Positions 30,398 through 38,815 of a stretch of DNA of 64,000 nucleotides are shown here, one piece after another. Within the stretch, counting starts at the first letter, position 1; every line of letters begins with the position of its first letter. Both the position numbers and the translations under genes were made by a program. Under the pieces are notes generated by a model. The model did no database searches and was not told where the DNA came from. It was given only the letters and a program-made list of their open reading frames with translations. The DNA comes from Enterococcus sp. 4G2_DIV0659. GTDB taxonomy: Bacteria > Bacillota > Bacilli > Lactobacillales > Enterococcaceae. The DNA lies in NCBI RefSeq assembly GCF_002140715.2, contig NZ_NGLE02000001.1:2384001-2448000 (forward strand). Reading direction: 5' to 3'.

Positions 30398-30787
30398 ATG
30401 ATTAGGTCAGATATGAAAAAGATTATCAGAAAAAAAGATGAAGATTTGATGCAACATTTTTCTTTGAAGAAAGATGAAGTAACTAGGCTAAAAAAAGCAG
30501 CAGAAGAAATAGCTAGAAATAAGGAAGTTTTATTAATATCGCTTGAAGATACTAAGGCACTTTTAGAATCTATTGATAAGTTAAGTTTTTTAGGATCGTA
30601 TAAGATTGCAATTCAAAAATTCTCTGAAAAGGAAAATATCATCATATATAAAGAGCAATCGAGAAAGAATAGAGTAGAAAGATATAAACAACTAGAAAAA
30701 GAACTGAGTGATGGAGTCCTAAATGATTCAAAAGAGGATTTGATAAAGAATCTTGCTACTAATAAGTTTCCAACTGTACTATGTTAA
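30398..30787 (+). CDS. Small coiled-coil-like protein of unknown function
   Basis: 129 residues, lysine- and glutamate-rich, predicted mostly helical with heptad character (about 10-110). The start may be ATG 30398 or ATG 30413; neither has a clear ribosome-binding site. Third gene of the small cassette, ending in a hairpin terminator. No family recognised. Confidence 0.5.
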   Translation: MIRSDMKKIIRKKDEDLMQHFSLKKDEVTRLKKAAEEIARNKEVLLISLEDTKALLESIDKLSFLGSYKIAIQKFSEKENIIIYKEQSRKNRVERYKQLEKELSDGVLNDSKEDLIKNLATNKFPTVLC

Positions 30788-30797
30788 ATTATTCATT

Positions 30798-30842
30798 TGC
30801 CATAAAAATACCGATTCTAACAGGGGGCGGTATTTTTATGTA
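30798..30842. terminator. Terminator of the small-gene cassette
   Basis: CATAAAAATACCG and CGGTATTTTTATG are perfect complements around a 13-base loop. Confidence 0.8.
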
Positions 30843-30916
30843 AAGAAAAAACTCATATAAATGATAAGTTCAATATCCATAGCTTATCAAAAAATAATAG
30901 GGCTGCTCATAATACA

Positions 30917-30980
30917 TCATAAAAAGCTAAATCTATCGGTTCATATCCGATGTGTTTAGCTTCTTTTATGTATAAAAATT
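30917..30980. terminator. Two-part hairpin before the adhE promoter
   Basis: AAGCTAAA pairs with TTTAGCTT and, inside it, ATCGG with CCGAT; the outer CATAAAA/TTTTATG extends it. Seven T follow after a few bases. It could be a second terminator or part of the adhE upstream region. Confidence 0.55.
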
Positions 30981-30992
30981 TTTTTCTATTAA

Positions 30993-31069
30993 ATGTGAAA
31001 AAAATCACAAAAAACTATTTACAAGCAAAAAATATTGTTGTATGATGTTCATGTGAAATAGTTAACAAA
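30993..31069 (+). promoter_or_regulatory. adhE promoter with two Rex-like operators
   Basis: TTTACA (31018-31023), 17 bases, TATGAT (31041-31046) is a good promoter. ATGTGAAAAAAATCACAA at 30993-31010, just upstream of the -35, and ATGTGAAATAGTTAACAA at 31051, just downstream of the -10, both resemble the Rex operator TTGTGAA-N4-TTCACAA. This suggests NADH-dependent control of adhE. Confidence 0.7.
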
Positions 31070-31106
31070 CAAAAAATAAATCATTTATTTTTCTAGGAGG
31101 ATTACA

Positions 31107-33704
31107 ATGGCTAAAACAATGAAGAAAGAAGATACCAAAATAACTGATGTATCAGTGATGATCGATGAGTTGGCAAGAAAAGCAAATGTTGCTTTAAAAG
31201 AAATGGAAGACTTCGATCAAGAAAAAGTTGACCATATTGTGCACCAAATGGCAATGGCGGCTTTAGATCAACATATGCCTCTAGCAAAAATGGCTGTAGA
31301 AGAAACTGGCCGTGGAATTTACGAAGATAAAGCGATCAAAAACATGTACGCTTCTGAATATATTTGGAATAGCATCAAACACGATAAAACAGTTGGTGTC
31401 ATTAATCAAGATGACCAAACAGGTTTAATCGAAATTGCTGAGCCCGTGGGTGTAGTTTGCGGTGTTACACCAACAACGAACCCAACATCAACAACAATCT
31501 TTAAAGCATTGATCGCAATCAAAACACGTAACCCGATCGTCTTTGCTTTCCATCCAAGTGCGCAAAAATGTTCCGCTGAAGCTGCTCGCATCGTCCGTGA
31601 TGCCGCAATTAAAGCAGGAGCTCCTGAAAACTGTGTTCAATGGATCGAACAACCTTCATTAGAAGCAACATCAGGTTTGATGAATCACCCTGGAATCGCC
31701 ATCGTTTTAGCCACTGGTGGTGCGGGTATGGTGAAATCAGCATACTCAACGGGTAAACCAGCGTTAGGCGTTGGGCCAGGAAACGTTCCTTCATATATTG
31801 AAAAAACAGCAAAAATCAAACGTGCTGTTAATGACTTGATCGTGTCTAAATCGTTTGATAACGGGATGATTTGTGCCTCTGAACAAGCGGTGATCGTAGA
31901 CAAAGAAGTTTATGCAGCAGTAAAAGCTGAATTTGAAGCACATCAAGTGTACTTTGTGAAACCAAACGAATTACAAAAACTAGAAGATGCTGTTATGAAT
32001 GAAGGCAAATATGCCGTAAATCCAGCAATTGTTGGTTACTCAGCAGAACATATCGCTGATTTAGCAGGAATCAAAGTACCAAAGGGAACAAAAATCTTAG
32101 TTGCTGAAATCGAAGGTGCAGGTGCTGAATATCCACTTTCACGTGAAAAATTATCTCCAGTATTAGCAATGATGAAAGCAAAAAATACAGATCATGCCTT
32201 CGACCTATGTGAAGCAATGCTTGAATTAGGTGGATTAGGACATACGGCTGTAATCCATACAGAAGACGAAGATTTACAAGTGAAATTTGGTCTACGCATG
32301 AAAGCGTGCCGTATTTTAGTAAACTCTCCATCTGCGGAAGGTGGAATCGGTAATATCTACAATGAAATGATTCCATCATTAACATTAGGCTGCGGGTCTT
32401 ACGGTAAAAATTCAGTATCTAAAAACGTATCTGCTGTTAACTTGATCAACGTCAAAACTGTAGCGAAACGGAGAAATAATATGCAATGGTTTAAATTACC
32501 ACCAAAAATTTTCTTTGAAAAAAATTCATTACAATATTTACAAAAAATGGAAAACGTTGAACGTGTGATGATCGTTTGTGATCCAGGAATGGTTCAATTC
32601 GGTTATGCTGATACGGTTCGTAAAGAGTTACAAAAACGTAAAAACGACGTGCAAATCGAAGTATTCTCAGCAGTAGAACCAAATCCATCTACAAATACAG
32701 TGTACGCTGGAACAAAAGTCATGGTTGATTTTGAACCAGATACAATCATCGCTTTAGGTGGGGGATCTGCAATGGATGCAGCTAAAGGCATGTGGATGTT
32801 CTATGAACACCCAGATACAGAGTTCTTTGGTGCTAAACAAAAATTCTTAGATATCCGTAAACGTACGTATAAAATTGAAAAAGCAGTTAAAACACAATTT
32901 GTATGTATTCCAACAACATCAGGTACAGGTTCAGAAGTAACACCATTTGCGGTTATTACAGATAGCGACACACATGTAAAATACCCATTAGCTGATTATG
33001 CATTGACACCAGATGTTGCAATCATCGATCCACAATTTGTAATGTCAGTTCCAGCTTCTGTAACAGCTGATACTGGTATGGATGTTTTAACACATGCCAT
33101 CGAGTCTTATGTTTCAGTAATGGCTTCTGATTACACGCGTGGCTTAAGTTTACAAGCAATCAAATTAGTCTTTGAACACTTAGAAAACTCAGTGAAACGC
33201 CCAGATGCTGAAAGTCGTGAAAAAATGCATAACGCATCAACAATGGCTGGTATGGCATTTGCCAATGCATTCTTGGGAATTTGTCACTCAGTAGCACATA
33301 AAATTGGTGGAGAATATGGCATTCCTCATGGACGTACCAATGCGATTTTATTACCGCACATTATCCGTTACAATGCCAAAGATCCTTCAAAACATGCAAT
33401 GTTCCCTAAATATGACTACTTCCGCGCTGACACAGATTACGCTGATATTGCGAAATTCTTAGGTCTTAAAGGAAAAAATACAGCAGAATTAGTGGATGCA
33501 TTAGCGAAAGCTGTTTACGATTTAGGTACATCTGTTGGAATCGACATGAGTTTGAAAGCACAAGGTGTAACACAAGAAACGCTTGCCTCAACGGTTGATC
33601 ACATGGCAGAACTTGCTTATGAAGATCAATGTACAACAGCAAATCCAAAAGAACCGTTAATTAGTGAATTGAAACAAATCATTATTGATGCTTACAATGG
33701 TTAA
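31107..33704 (+). CDS. adhE: Bifunctional acetaldehyde-CoA/alcohol dehydrogenase AdhE
   Basis: 865 residues. N-terminal CoA-acylating aldehyde dehydrogenase (about 1-450, catalytic Cys near 254 in NGMICASEQAV) and C-terminal iron alcohol dehydrogenase (about 460-865: GGGSAMDAAKGMW, DVLTHAIESY, the metal-binding HSVAHKIGGEYGIPHG). It reduces acetyl-CoA to ethanol via acetaldehyde, regenerating NAD+ in fermentation, and forms spirosomes. AGGAGG lies before the ATG. Strong codon use fits a highly expressed gene. Promoter with Rex-like sites upstream and a terminator downstream. Confidence 0.97.
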   Translation: MAKTMKKEDTKITDVSVMIDELARKANVALKEMEDFDQEKVDHIVHQMAMAALDQHMPLAKMAVEETGRGIYEDKAIKNMYASEYIWNSIKHDKTVGVINQDDQTGLIEIAEPVGVVCGVTPTTNPTSTTIFKALIAIKTRNPIVFAFHPSAQKCSAEAARIVRDAAIKAGAPENCVQWIEQPSLEATSGLMNHPGIAIVLATGGAGMVKSAYSTGKPALGVGPGNVPSYIEKTAKIKRAVNDLIVSKSFDNGMICASEQAVIVDKEVYAAVKAEFEAHQVYFVKPNELQKLEDAVMNEGKYAVNPAIVGYSAEHIADLAGIKVPKGTKILVAEIEGAGAEYPLSREKLSPVLAMMKAKNTDHAFDLCEAMLELGGLGHTAVIHTEDEDLQVKFGLRMKACRILVNSPSAEGGIGNIYNEMIPSLTLGCGSYGKNSVSKNVSAVNLINVKTVAKRRNNMQWFKLPPKIFFEKNSLQYLQKMENVERVMIVCDPGMVQFGYADTVRKELQKRKNDVQIEVFSAVEPNPSTNTVYAGTKVMVDFEPDTIIALGGGSAMDAAKGMWMFYEHPDTEFFGAKQKFLDIRKRTYKIEKAVKTQFVCIPTTSGTGSEVTPFAVITDSDTHVKYPLADYALTPDVAIIDPQFVMSVPASVTADTGMDVLTHAIESYVSVMASDYTRGLSLQAIKLVFEHLENSVKRPDAESREKMHNASTMAGMAFANAFLGICHSVAHKIGGEYGIPHGRTNAILLPHIIRYNAKDPSKHAMFPKYDYFRADTDYADIAKFLGLKGKNTAELVDALAKAVYDLGTSVGIDMSLKAQGVTQETLASTVDHMAELAYEDQCTTANPKEPLISELKQIIIDAYNG

Positions 33705-33718
33705 GTGAATAAATCGAA

Positions 33719-33760
33719 AAATAATTGGCTCAAATTTTTGAGTCAATTATTTTTTTTTTG
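33719..33760 (+). terminator. Terminator of adhE
   Basis: AATAATTGGCTC pairs with GAGTCAATTATT (one G-U pair), followed by a run of nine T. Confidence 0.9.
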
Positions 33761-33971
33761 ACAATTTAAAGTATTTTAAAAGATATTATTATTGTTATTT
33801 TGAAATTATAGTTTTGATTGTTTTAAAATAACTAATATTTTTATGTTAATATCGGTTTTTTGTTTATTTTATAAAGCTTTTTAGGTAGTTTCAGACTGTT
33901 TAAAATAACTGTGTTGTGTAGTATAGTAATAGTAGATGTATTGTATGAATTGATAGAAAAGAGGAATTGGT

Positions 33972-36236
33972 ATGAAGAAGAGACTAGTAGAATGGATGGG
34001 GATTGTTTTTTTGAGCTGTTTTTTTATTTTTTCTCCATATGGCAGTCTATGTGTAGATGCGCAAACGAATGACAAGGGTCATTTATTTGTTGGAGAAGTG
34101 GCGATTGATAGCCAAAACTTTCCTGACCCTATTTTTCAGGAATATGTAAAAAACACCATTGCTAAAGGCAGTGAAAGCTTAACTCAAGAGATGATCAAAA
34201 CGGTTAAAGAACTGAATTTAAGTAAGTTAAAAATAAAGTCCATTAAAGGGATCGAATTTTTTTCGTTTTTAGAAAGTTTGAATTGTAATGGACTAGGGTT
34301 AACAACAGTTGATCTTTCCAAAAATACATATTTGTTAGACTTAAAGATTTCGAACAACCAGTTAACTGAGTTGGATCTTCGAGCAAATGTAACCCTAAAC
34401 AGTCTAGAAGCCAGAGGAAATAAATTAACTGCGATTGATGTACGTCAAAATCCCCGATTAAAAAACTTGTATATTGAAGACAATCAGATAAATGAGATTG
34501 ATGTATCAAACAATAAACAACTCATCGGGCTTTATTTTTCAAGAAATCGTTTAAAAACGATTGATTTAAGCCAAAATAGTCTACTGCAGACACTGTATGT
34601 TGATTCGAATCCACTAGAAGAACTGAATCTTAAGAGTAATCCTACTATTGGGACAATATTAGCTAATAATACTCCACTGATCACACTAGATGTATCAAAC
34701 AATCCGAAATTGTTTCAACTTTATCTTACGAAAACTAAAATAAAATCAATCGATGTAAGACAAAATCCCAAATTGAAGACTTTCGTAGCTGGAAATATTA
34801 GTTTAACAAAGCTTGATGTTACACAAAATCCTGAACTTCAACACTTGTCTGTTGGATCAAATAAGCTGACAACGATTGATTTAAGTCAAAATTTAAAGCT
34901 ACAAATACTAGAAATTGGAAATAATGATTTGAGTGAACTAGATATTAAATATAACACGGAGCTACTTACATTGACTGCTGATAACAATAAGTTAATGAAA
35001 CTAGATACTACTAATAATCCGAAATTGTCGGAACTTACTGTTGGAAGAAATGGATTAACAGAACTAGATACTCAAAATAATAAACAATTAAGTAGCTTGC
35101 ATGTTGATAGTAATAAATTAAAGAAACTTAATATTCAACATTTACCACTTTTAAAAACACTTAATTGTGGAATGAATTTTTTGACAGAGTTAGATGTAAC
35201 TAATCAAGCTGAATTATTGTATTTGCGAGCAAATAGCAATCAATTAAATGTTCTTGATGTCACAAATAATCCTAAACTGTCTTCACTCTATGTTCAGTTC
35301 AACCATTTAACTAGCATAGATGTGACAAACAATTCACTACTTGATTTTAAAAGTTCAGATTTTCACAATCAGGCTGCAACAGCTGATATATATTACGAAA
35401 AAGGAAGGTGGTTTATTGACTTTACTCAGTTTTCTAAGCTAGTAGCTGGAAATGTAAATATTGAGGAGTCTGGCTGGCAATACGATAAGATTACTGGAAA
35501 AGCTAGTATTTCAGGAACCTACAGTGAACCACCGAAGCAGTTGACGTACAATTATTTGCTTCGTGATCAAAATCAGATGGATGTAACGTTAACGCTCAAT
35601 GCATTAATCGCTCAAGGAGAACCGGTTACTATTCATTACAAAGATATCAAGGGGAACAAAATCAAAAATTCTACAGAATTAACAGGTAATTTAGGAGATT
35701 CTTGGCAAGTAACTCCCCCTGAAATCGACGATTACTTTTTTCAAGAAGCGCAAGGGAATACAGCAGGTAAATTTACAGAATTGATTCAAGAAGTGACATT
35801 TATCTATAAACAAGGAGCTTTAGAAATCACATCACTTCCCGCAGATATCGATTTCGGGGTGCATACAGTTGGAAATAAAACGAGGGTAGAAATGCCTTTA
35901 TTATCAGCACCATTGATTGTTGCTGATCAACGTTCTCGGCGTACAAATTGGGCGTTAAATGTGAAATTAACACAAAAGCTTACTCATGAAGAAGATTCAT
36001 CTATTGTCTTACCACAGGCTATTCGTTACAAAAAAAGTGATGATATAGAAGAAATTTTAGGGGAACAACAGATAATTATCTACAAAAATGATACTAAAGA
36101 AATGGGAGAATTTGAAATTAGTCGTCATTGGTCGGATGGAAAAGAAGGGCTTAAATTGGAAACAGGCGCATATGAAGTTCTTAAAAAAGGGGGATATAAA
36201 GCGATTATCTTTTGGGAATTGGGTGTGTATCCTTGA
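33972..36236 (+). CDS. LRR-MucBP-WxL surface protein
   Basis: 754 residues. Signal peptide 1-31, then about 20 leucine-rich repeats of 21 residues with the pattern L-x-V-x-x-N-x-L-T-x-L-D (about 75-460), like InlJ-type internalins. A MucBP-like module follows (about 553-618: VTIHYKDIKGNKI). The C-terminal WxL-type domain (about 620-754) begins LEITSLPADIDFGVHTVG and has NWALNVKL and IIFWELGVYP, the two WxL motifs. WxL domains bind peptidoglycan non-covalently. Likely an adhesin similar in plan to ElrA, but it stands alone without the usual WxL operon. The AT-rich 267-base gap before it has TTTAAAATAACT twice (about 33820 and 33900). Confidence 0.88.
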   Translation: MKKRLVEWMGIVFLSCFFIFSPYGSLCVDAQTNDKGHLFVGEVAIDSQNFPDPIFQEYVKNTIAKGSESLTQEMIKTVKELNLSKLKIKSIKGIEFFSFLESLNCNGLGLTTVDLSKNTYLLDLKISNNQLTELDLRANVTLNSLEARGNKLTAIDVRQNPRLKNLYIEDNQINEIDVSNNKQLIGLYFSRNRLKTIDLSQNSLLQTLYVDSNPLEELNLKSNPTIGTILANNTPLITLDVSNNPKLFQLYLTKTKIKSIDVRQNPKLKTFVAGNISLTKLDVTQNPELQHLSVGSNKLTTIDLSQNLKLQILEIGNNDLSELDIKYNTELLTLTADNNKLMKLDTTNNPKLSELTVGRNGLTELDTQNNKQLSSLHVDSNKLKKLNIQHLPLLKTLNCGMNFLTELDVTNQAELLYLRANSNQLNVLDVTNNPKLSSLYVQFNHLTSIDVTNNSLLDFKSSDFHNQAATADIYYEKGRWFIDFTQFSKLVAGNVNIEESGWQYDKITGKASISGTYSEPPKQLTYNYLLRDQNQMDVTLTLNALIAQGEPVTIHYKDIKGNKIKNSTELTGNLGDSWQVTPPEIDDYFFQEAQGNTAGKFTELIQEVTFIYKQGALEITSLPADIDFGVHTVGNKTRVEMPLLSAPLIVADQRSRRTNWALNVKLTQKLTHEEDSSIVLPQAIRYKKSDDIEEILGEQQIIIYKNDTKEMGEFEISRHWSDGKEGLKLETGAYEVLKKGGYKAIIFWELGVYP

Positions 36237-36716
36237 CATTTAAGAGCCGTAATCATAATAAGAGATTAAGAAGTAAAAAAGAGTGAGTACGCATAGTAGC
36301 GTTTATTGAATTATAAGCTAGTGTTTAATGCTCTTACTTCGATTGGGAGAATGACTTGTGTGGTTCATCATACAAAGACTCAATTGGCGTTCCATTGTTT
36401 CCACTTGCGAGGTCAACTGGGAATGACGGTTGCCATTGATTTAGCGTTCATGGTACTAAATTTGAGGAATTTAGCTAAATACATGGAGAGAAACCTATGC
36501 GTAATAGCAAAAACGAGTTCGATTTTGTTTTGAGAAAGGACGATTGTCCCAAAATCTTTTTAACATAAAAAATTAACACTATTCGGAGGGGAAATGCTTC
36601 AAAGATAACAAAAACTAATGGTTAATTGCATAAAGTGAGAAGAGTAGTTAAAAAGTTATACTTCTTTTTTATGAAAAGGAGTATAATGATGGTAATCAAA
36701 GTTGGAGGAATAGATA
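36237..36716. other. Gap with a transposase-like remnant
   Basis: 480 bases between the LRR protein and the acetyltransferase genes. Apart from the remnant annotated at 36306-36533 and a likely acetyltransferase promoter near 36665-36690 (TATAAT at 36683), nothing is recognised. Confidence 0.4.
36306..36533 (+). pseudogene. Possible transposase C-terminal remnant
   Basis: A 75-codon frame without a ribosome-binding site. Its end reads HLRGQLGMTVAIDLAFMV followed by LNLRNLAKYM, which resembles the RG...NLRKLA C-terminal end of IS1182-type DDE transposases. The frame has no other part of the transposase around it, and no inverted repeats were found. It is a weak call based on a short similarity pattern; the alternative is a chance ORF. 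Confidence 0.35.
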
Positions 36717-37148
36717 ATGATGATTAGGGAAGCGAAAATAGAAGATATCGAAGCAATCAATCAATTAAACACGTATCTATTAAATCATGAGTATCGATTT
36801 GAAGAGGCTAAAGAACAGTTGAGTTATATACTTTCATCACCTGTCAATAAATTATTTGTACAAGAAGCAGAAGGAAAAGTAGTTGGCTACATCCAACTAA
36901 GTGAATACGTCTGTACTTATGGACCGAAGTTGATGAATGTCATGGCTCTAGTAGTAGATGAAACGTTACATGGACAAGGGCTAGGAAAATCTTTGCTTAA
37001 TCACGCCGAACAATGGGCAAAAGAAGCCGGTGTAAAAGGCATTCGGCTAAATTCAGGTGTAGAAAGAACCGAAGCGCACAAATTTTATGAACATCAAGGC
37101 TATAAAAGAGTAAAAAATCAAGTGAATTTCAGAAAATTATTTGATTAA
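36717..37148 (+). CDS. GNAT family N-acetyltransferase
   Basis: 143 residues. The acetyl-CoA motif A is LVVDETLHGQGLGKSLLNHA, with a following helix (AEQWAKEAGVKGIRL) and HKFYEHQGYKR as the typical C-terminal motif. Substrate unknown. GGAGG lies 8 bases before ATG 36717. Monocistronic. Confidence 0.9.
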   Translation: MMIREAKIEDIEAINQLNTYLLNHEYRFEEAKEQLSYILSSPVNKLFVQEAEGKVVGYIQLSEYVCTYGPKLMNVMALVVDETLHGQGLGKSLLNHAEQWAKEAGVKGIRLNSGVERTEAHKFYEHQGYKRVKNQVNFRKLFD

Positions 37149-37188
37149 GAGGGGTAAAAATAGCAATCGTAAAGAATAAAATTGTATA

Positions 37189-37218
37189 TTGACAAAATAA
37201 ATTATAAAATGATACCAT
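37189..37218 (+). promoter_or_regulatory. Promoter upstream of the 37-codon ORF
   Basis: TTGACA, 18 bases, TACCAT. It directs a transcript that first covers a small ORF and a terminator and then, if that is read through, rtcB. Confidence 0.5.
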
Positions 37219-37251
37219 AGAAAAATAACAAAGAAGAAAGGAGGGAGCAAA

Positions 37252-37365
37252 ATGAAAATGAATCAATTCACAGCTAGTCATTGTCAAAAATGGGTTGTAG
37301 AGTGTTATCTTATCGTAAGACAAGTGCAAAAATCATGTGTTTTTGCTCTCTCTTTCAGTGTATAG
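37252..37365 (+). CDS. Small ORF with sequestered ribosome-binding site
   Basis: 37 codons (MKMNQFTASHCQKW at the start, three Cys, hydrophobic C-terminus FALSFSV). AAAGGAGGGAGC lies 3-8 bases upstream. That purine stretch (37238-37252) can pair over 15 bases with TTTTGCTCTCTCTTT at 37341-37355 near the end of the same ORF, hiding its ribosome-binding site. The ORF is followed by a terminator and then rtcB. It could be a regulatory leader peptide, a small toxin-like peptide or non-coding. No relative recognised. Confidence 0.4.
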   Translation: MKMNQFTASHCQKWVVECYLIVRQVQKSCVFALSFSV

Positions 37366-37394
37366 AACCAATCAAGTAGAGTTCTTAAAAAGAT

Positions 37395-37430
37395 AAGCCG
37401 TCGATCATTTTTTGATCGGCGGTTTTTTTG
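37395..37430 (+). terminator. Terminator/attenuator upstream of rtcB
   Basis: GCCGTCGATCA pairs with TGATCGGCGG around a T-rich loop, followed by seven T, between the 37-codon ORF and rtcB. Confidence 0.8.
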
Positions 37431-37452
37431 AAATTTTATGGAGGTGAGTCCA

Positions 37453-37488
37453 ATGAGTGGAACAAAAGGAGAAAAACAAACCGGCTAA
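37453..37488 (+). CDS. 11-codon upstream ORF of rtcB
   Basis: ATG at 37453 follows GGAGGTGAGT by a good spacing and encodes MSGTKGEKQTG. Immediately after its stop a perfect 8-bp hairpin (GGAATGCA / TGCATTCC, 37489-37514) precedes the ribosome-binding site of rtcB. Such a layout is typical of a translated leader that controls the next gene, but chance cannot be excluded. Confidence 0.35.
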   Translation: MSGTKGEKQTG

Positions 37489-37540
37489 GGAATGCAGCCG
37501 TCATTTTGCATTCCGAATAAAAAAAGAACGAGGAATCAGA

Positions 37541-38716
37541 ATGTTAACAATTAAAGGAAAATACAACGAAGCACAAGTTTTTACTGACATGTTAGAAGAG
37601 AGTACAATCGGACAAATCATGTCTTTATGCAATCAAGAATTTGCCAAAGAAAGTCAAATCAGAATTATGCCAGATACACATACTGGCTCAGGATGTGTGA
37701 TTGGAACAACGATGACCATCCAAGATAAAGTCGTGCCTAATTTAGTTGGGGTGGATATCGGTTGTGGATTGCATGTAGTCAAATTAAATAAATCAATCAA
37801 AACAAATTTTGATAAGCTAGATCGAATTATTCGAACGAGAATACCAAGTGGTTCGCATACACATGAGAAAAGCCAGCATTTTTTTGAATTAGGAAAAATC
37901 AATGCGCCCATTCATAAAGGTTGGGCACTAAGGAGTTTAGGGACTCTTGGTGGAGGAAATCATTTTATTGAAGTGAATGAAGGAACAGACGGCTTGTATT
38001 TAGTCATTCATAGTGGTAGTCGAATTTTGGGTAAAGAGATTGCTGAATATCATCAAGAAGTAGCCTATCAAAAATTGTCTCAATTAAGAAAAAATTTAAA
38101 GCAATCTGCAACATCTGCCAAGAAAATGGGGAATATTCAAGATGCTGAGAAACTAACTCAAAAACGAGAGTTAGTCAAAATTCCATATGAATTATCTTAT
38201 GTTACGGGTGATGAGTTAACAAATTATTTAAATGACATGAAAATCGCTCAAGCATATGCCGCTATGAACCGCAAAGTGATGGCTGAAACCATCATCAAAG
38301 GAATGAAGTGGAAGAAAGCGATGATTGAATCATTTGATTGCCCGCACAATTATATTGATTTAGAAAATAACCTGTTAAGAAAAGGAGCCGTTTCAGCTAA
38401 GCTTGGTGAAAAAATCATTGTTCCTTTAAACATGAAAGATGGCAGTATTCTAGCGATAGGAAAGGGAAATTTAGATTGGAATCAGTCAGGACCACATGGT
38501 GCAGGGAGATTATTAAGTCGCTCCCAAGCGAAAGCAAGAATTAGTCTTGAAAGTTATCAATATGCCATGAAGCACGTTTGGACGACTTCAGTTTCAAAGA
38601 AAACAATCGATGAAGCACCAAAAGCGTATAAACCGATGAAACAATTAATGGAAGATGTAAAAGACACAATGGACATTCGAGAAGTGATTCGACCACTTTA
38701 CAATTTCAAAGGGTGA
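37541..38716 (+). CDS. rtcB: RtcB family RNA ligase
   Basis: 391 residues. RtcB seals 2',3'-cyclic phosphate (or 3'-phosphate) RNA ends to 5'-OH ends with GTP and Mn2+. Family motifs: IMPDTHTGSGCVIGTT, NLVGVDIGCGLH with the metal-binding Asp and Cys, GTLGGGNHFIEV, IHSGSR, and the guanylylated His in GPHGAGR followed by LSRSQAK. ATG 37541 is preferred, with GAGGAA 5-6 bases upstream; a longer frame to 37457 overlaps the leader. No RtcA or archease is next to it. Confidence 0.9.
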   Translation: MLTIKGKYNEAQVFTDMLEESTIGQIMSLCNQEFAKESQIRIMPDTHTGSGCVIGTTMTIQDKVVPNLVGVDIGCGLHVVKLNKSIKTNFDKLDRIIRTRIPSGSHTHEKSQHFFELGKINAPIHKGWALRSLGTLGGGNHFIEVNEGTDGLYLVIHSGSRILGKEIAEYHQEVAYQKLSQLRKNLKQSATSAKKMGNIQDAEKLTQKRELVKIPYELSYVTGDELTNYLNDMKIAQAYAAMNRKVMAETIIKGMKWKKAMIESFDCPHNYIDLENNLLRKGAVSAKLGEKIIVPLNMKDGSILAIGKGNLDWNQSGPHGAGRLLSRSQAKARISLESYQYAMKHVWTTSVSKKTIDEAPKAYKPMKQLMEDVKDTMDIREVIRPLYNFKG

Positions 38717-38815
38717 ATAGTTTTAAAACTACCGCACTCTCTATATAATAAAGAGAGAACAATGGAATTGAAGGATGCTTAAAAAAGTCGTTTTCTCAAG
38801 AAAGGATGGTCAAAG

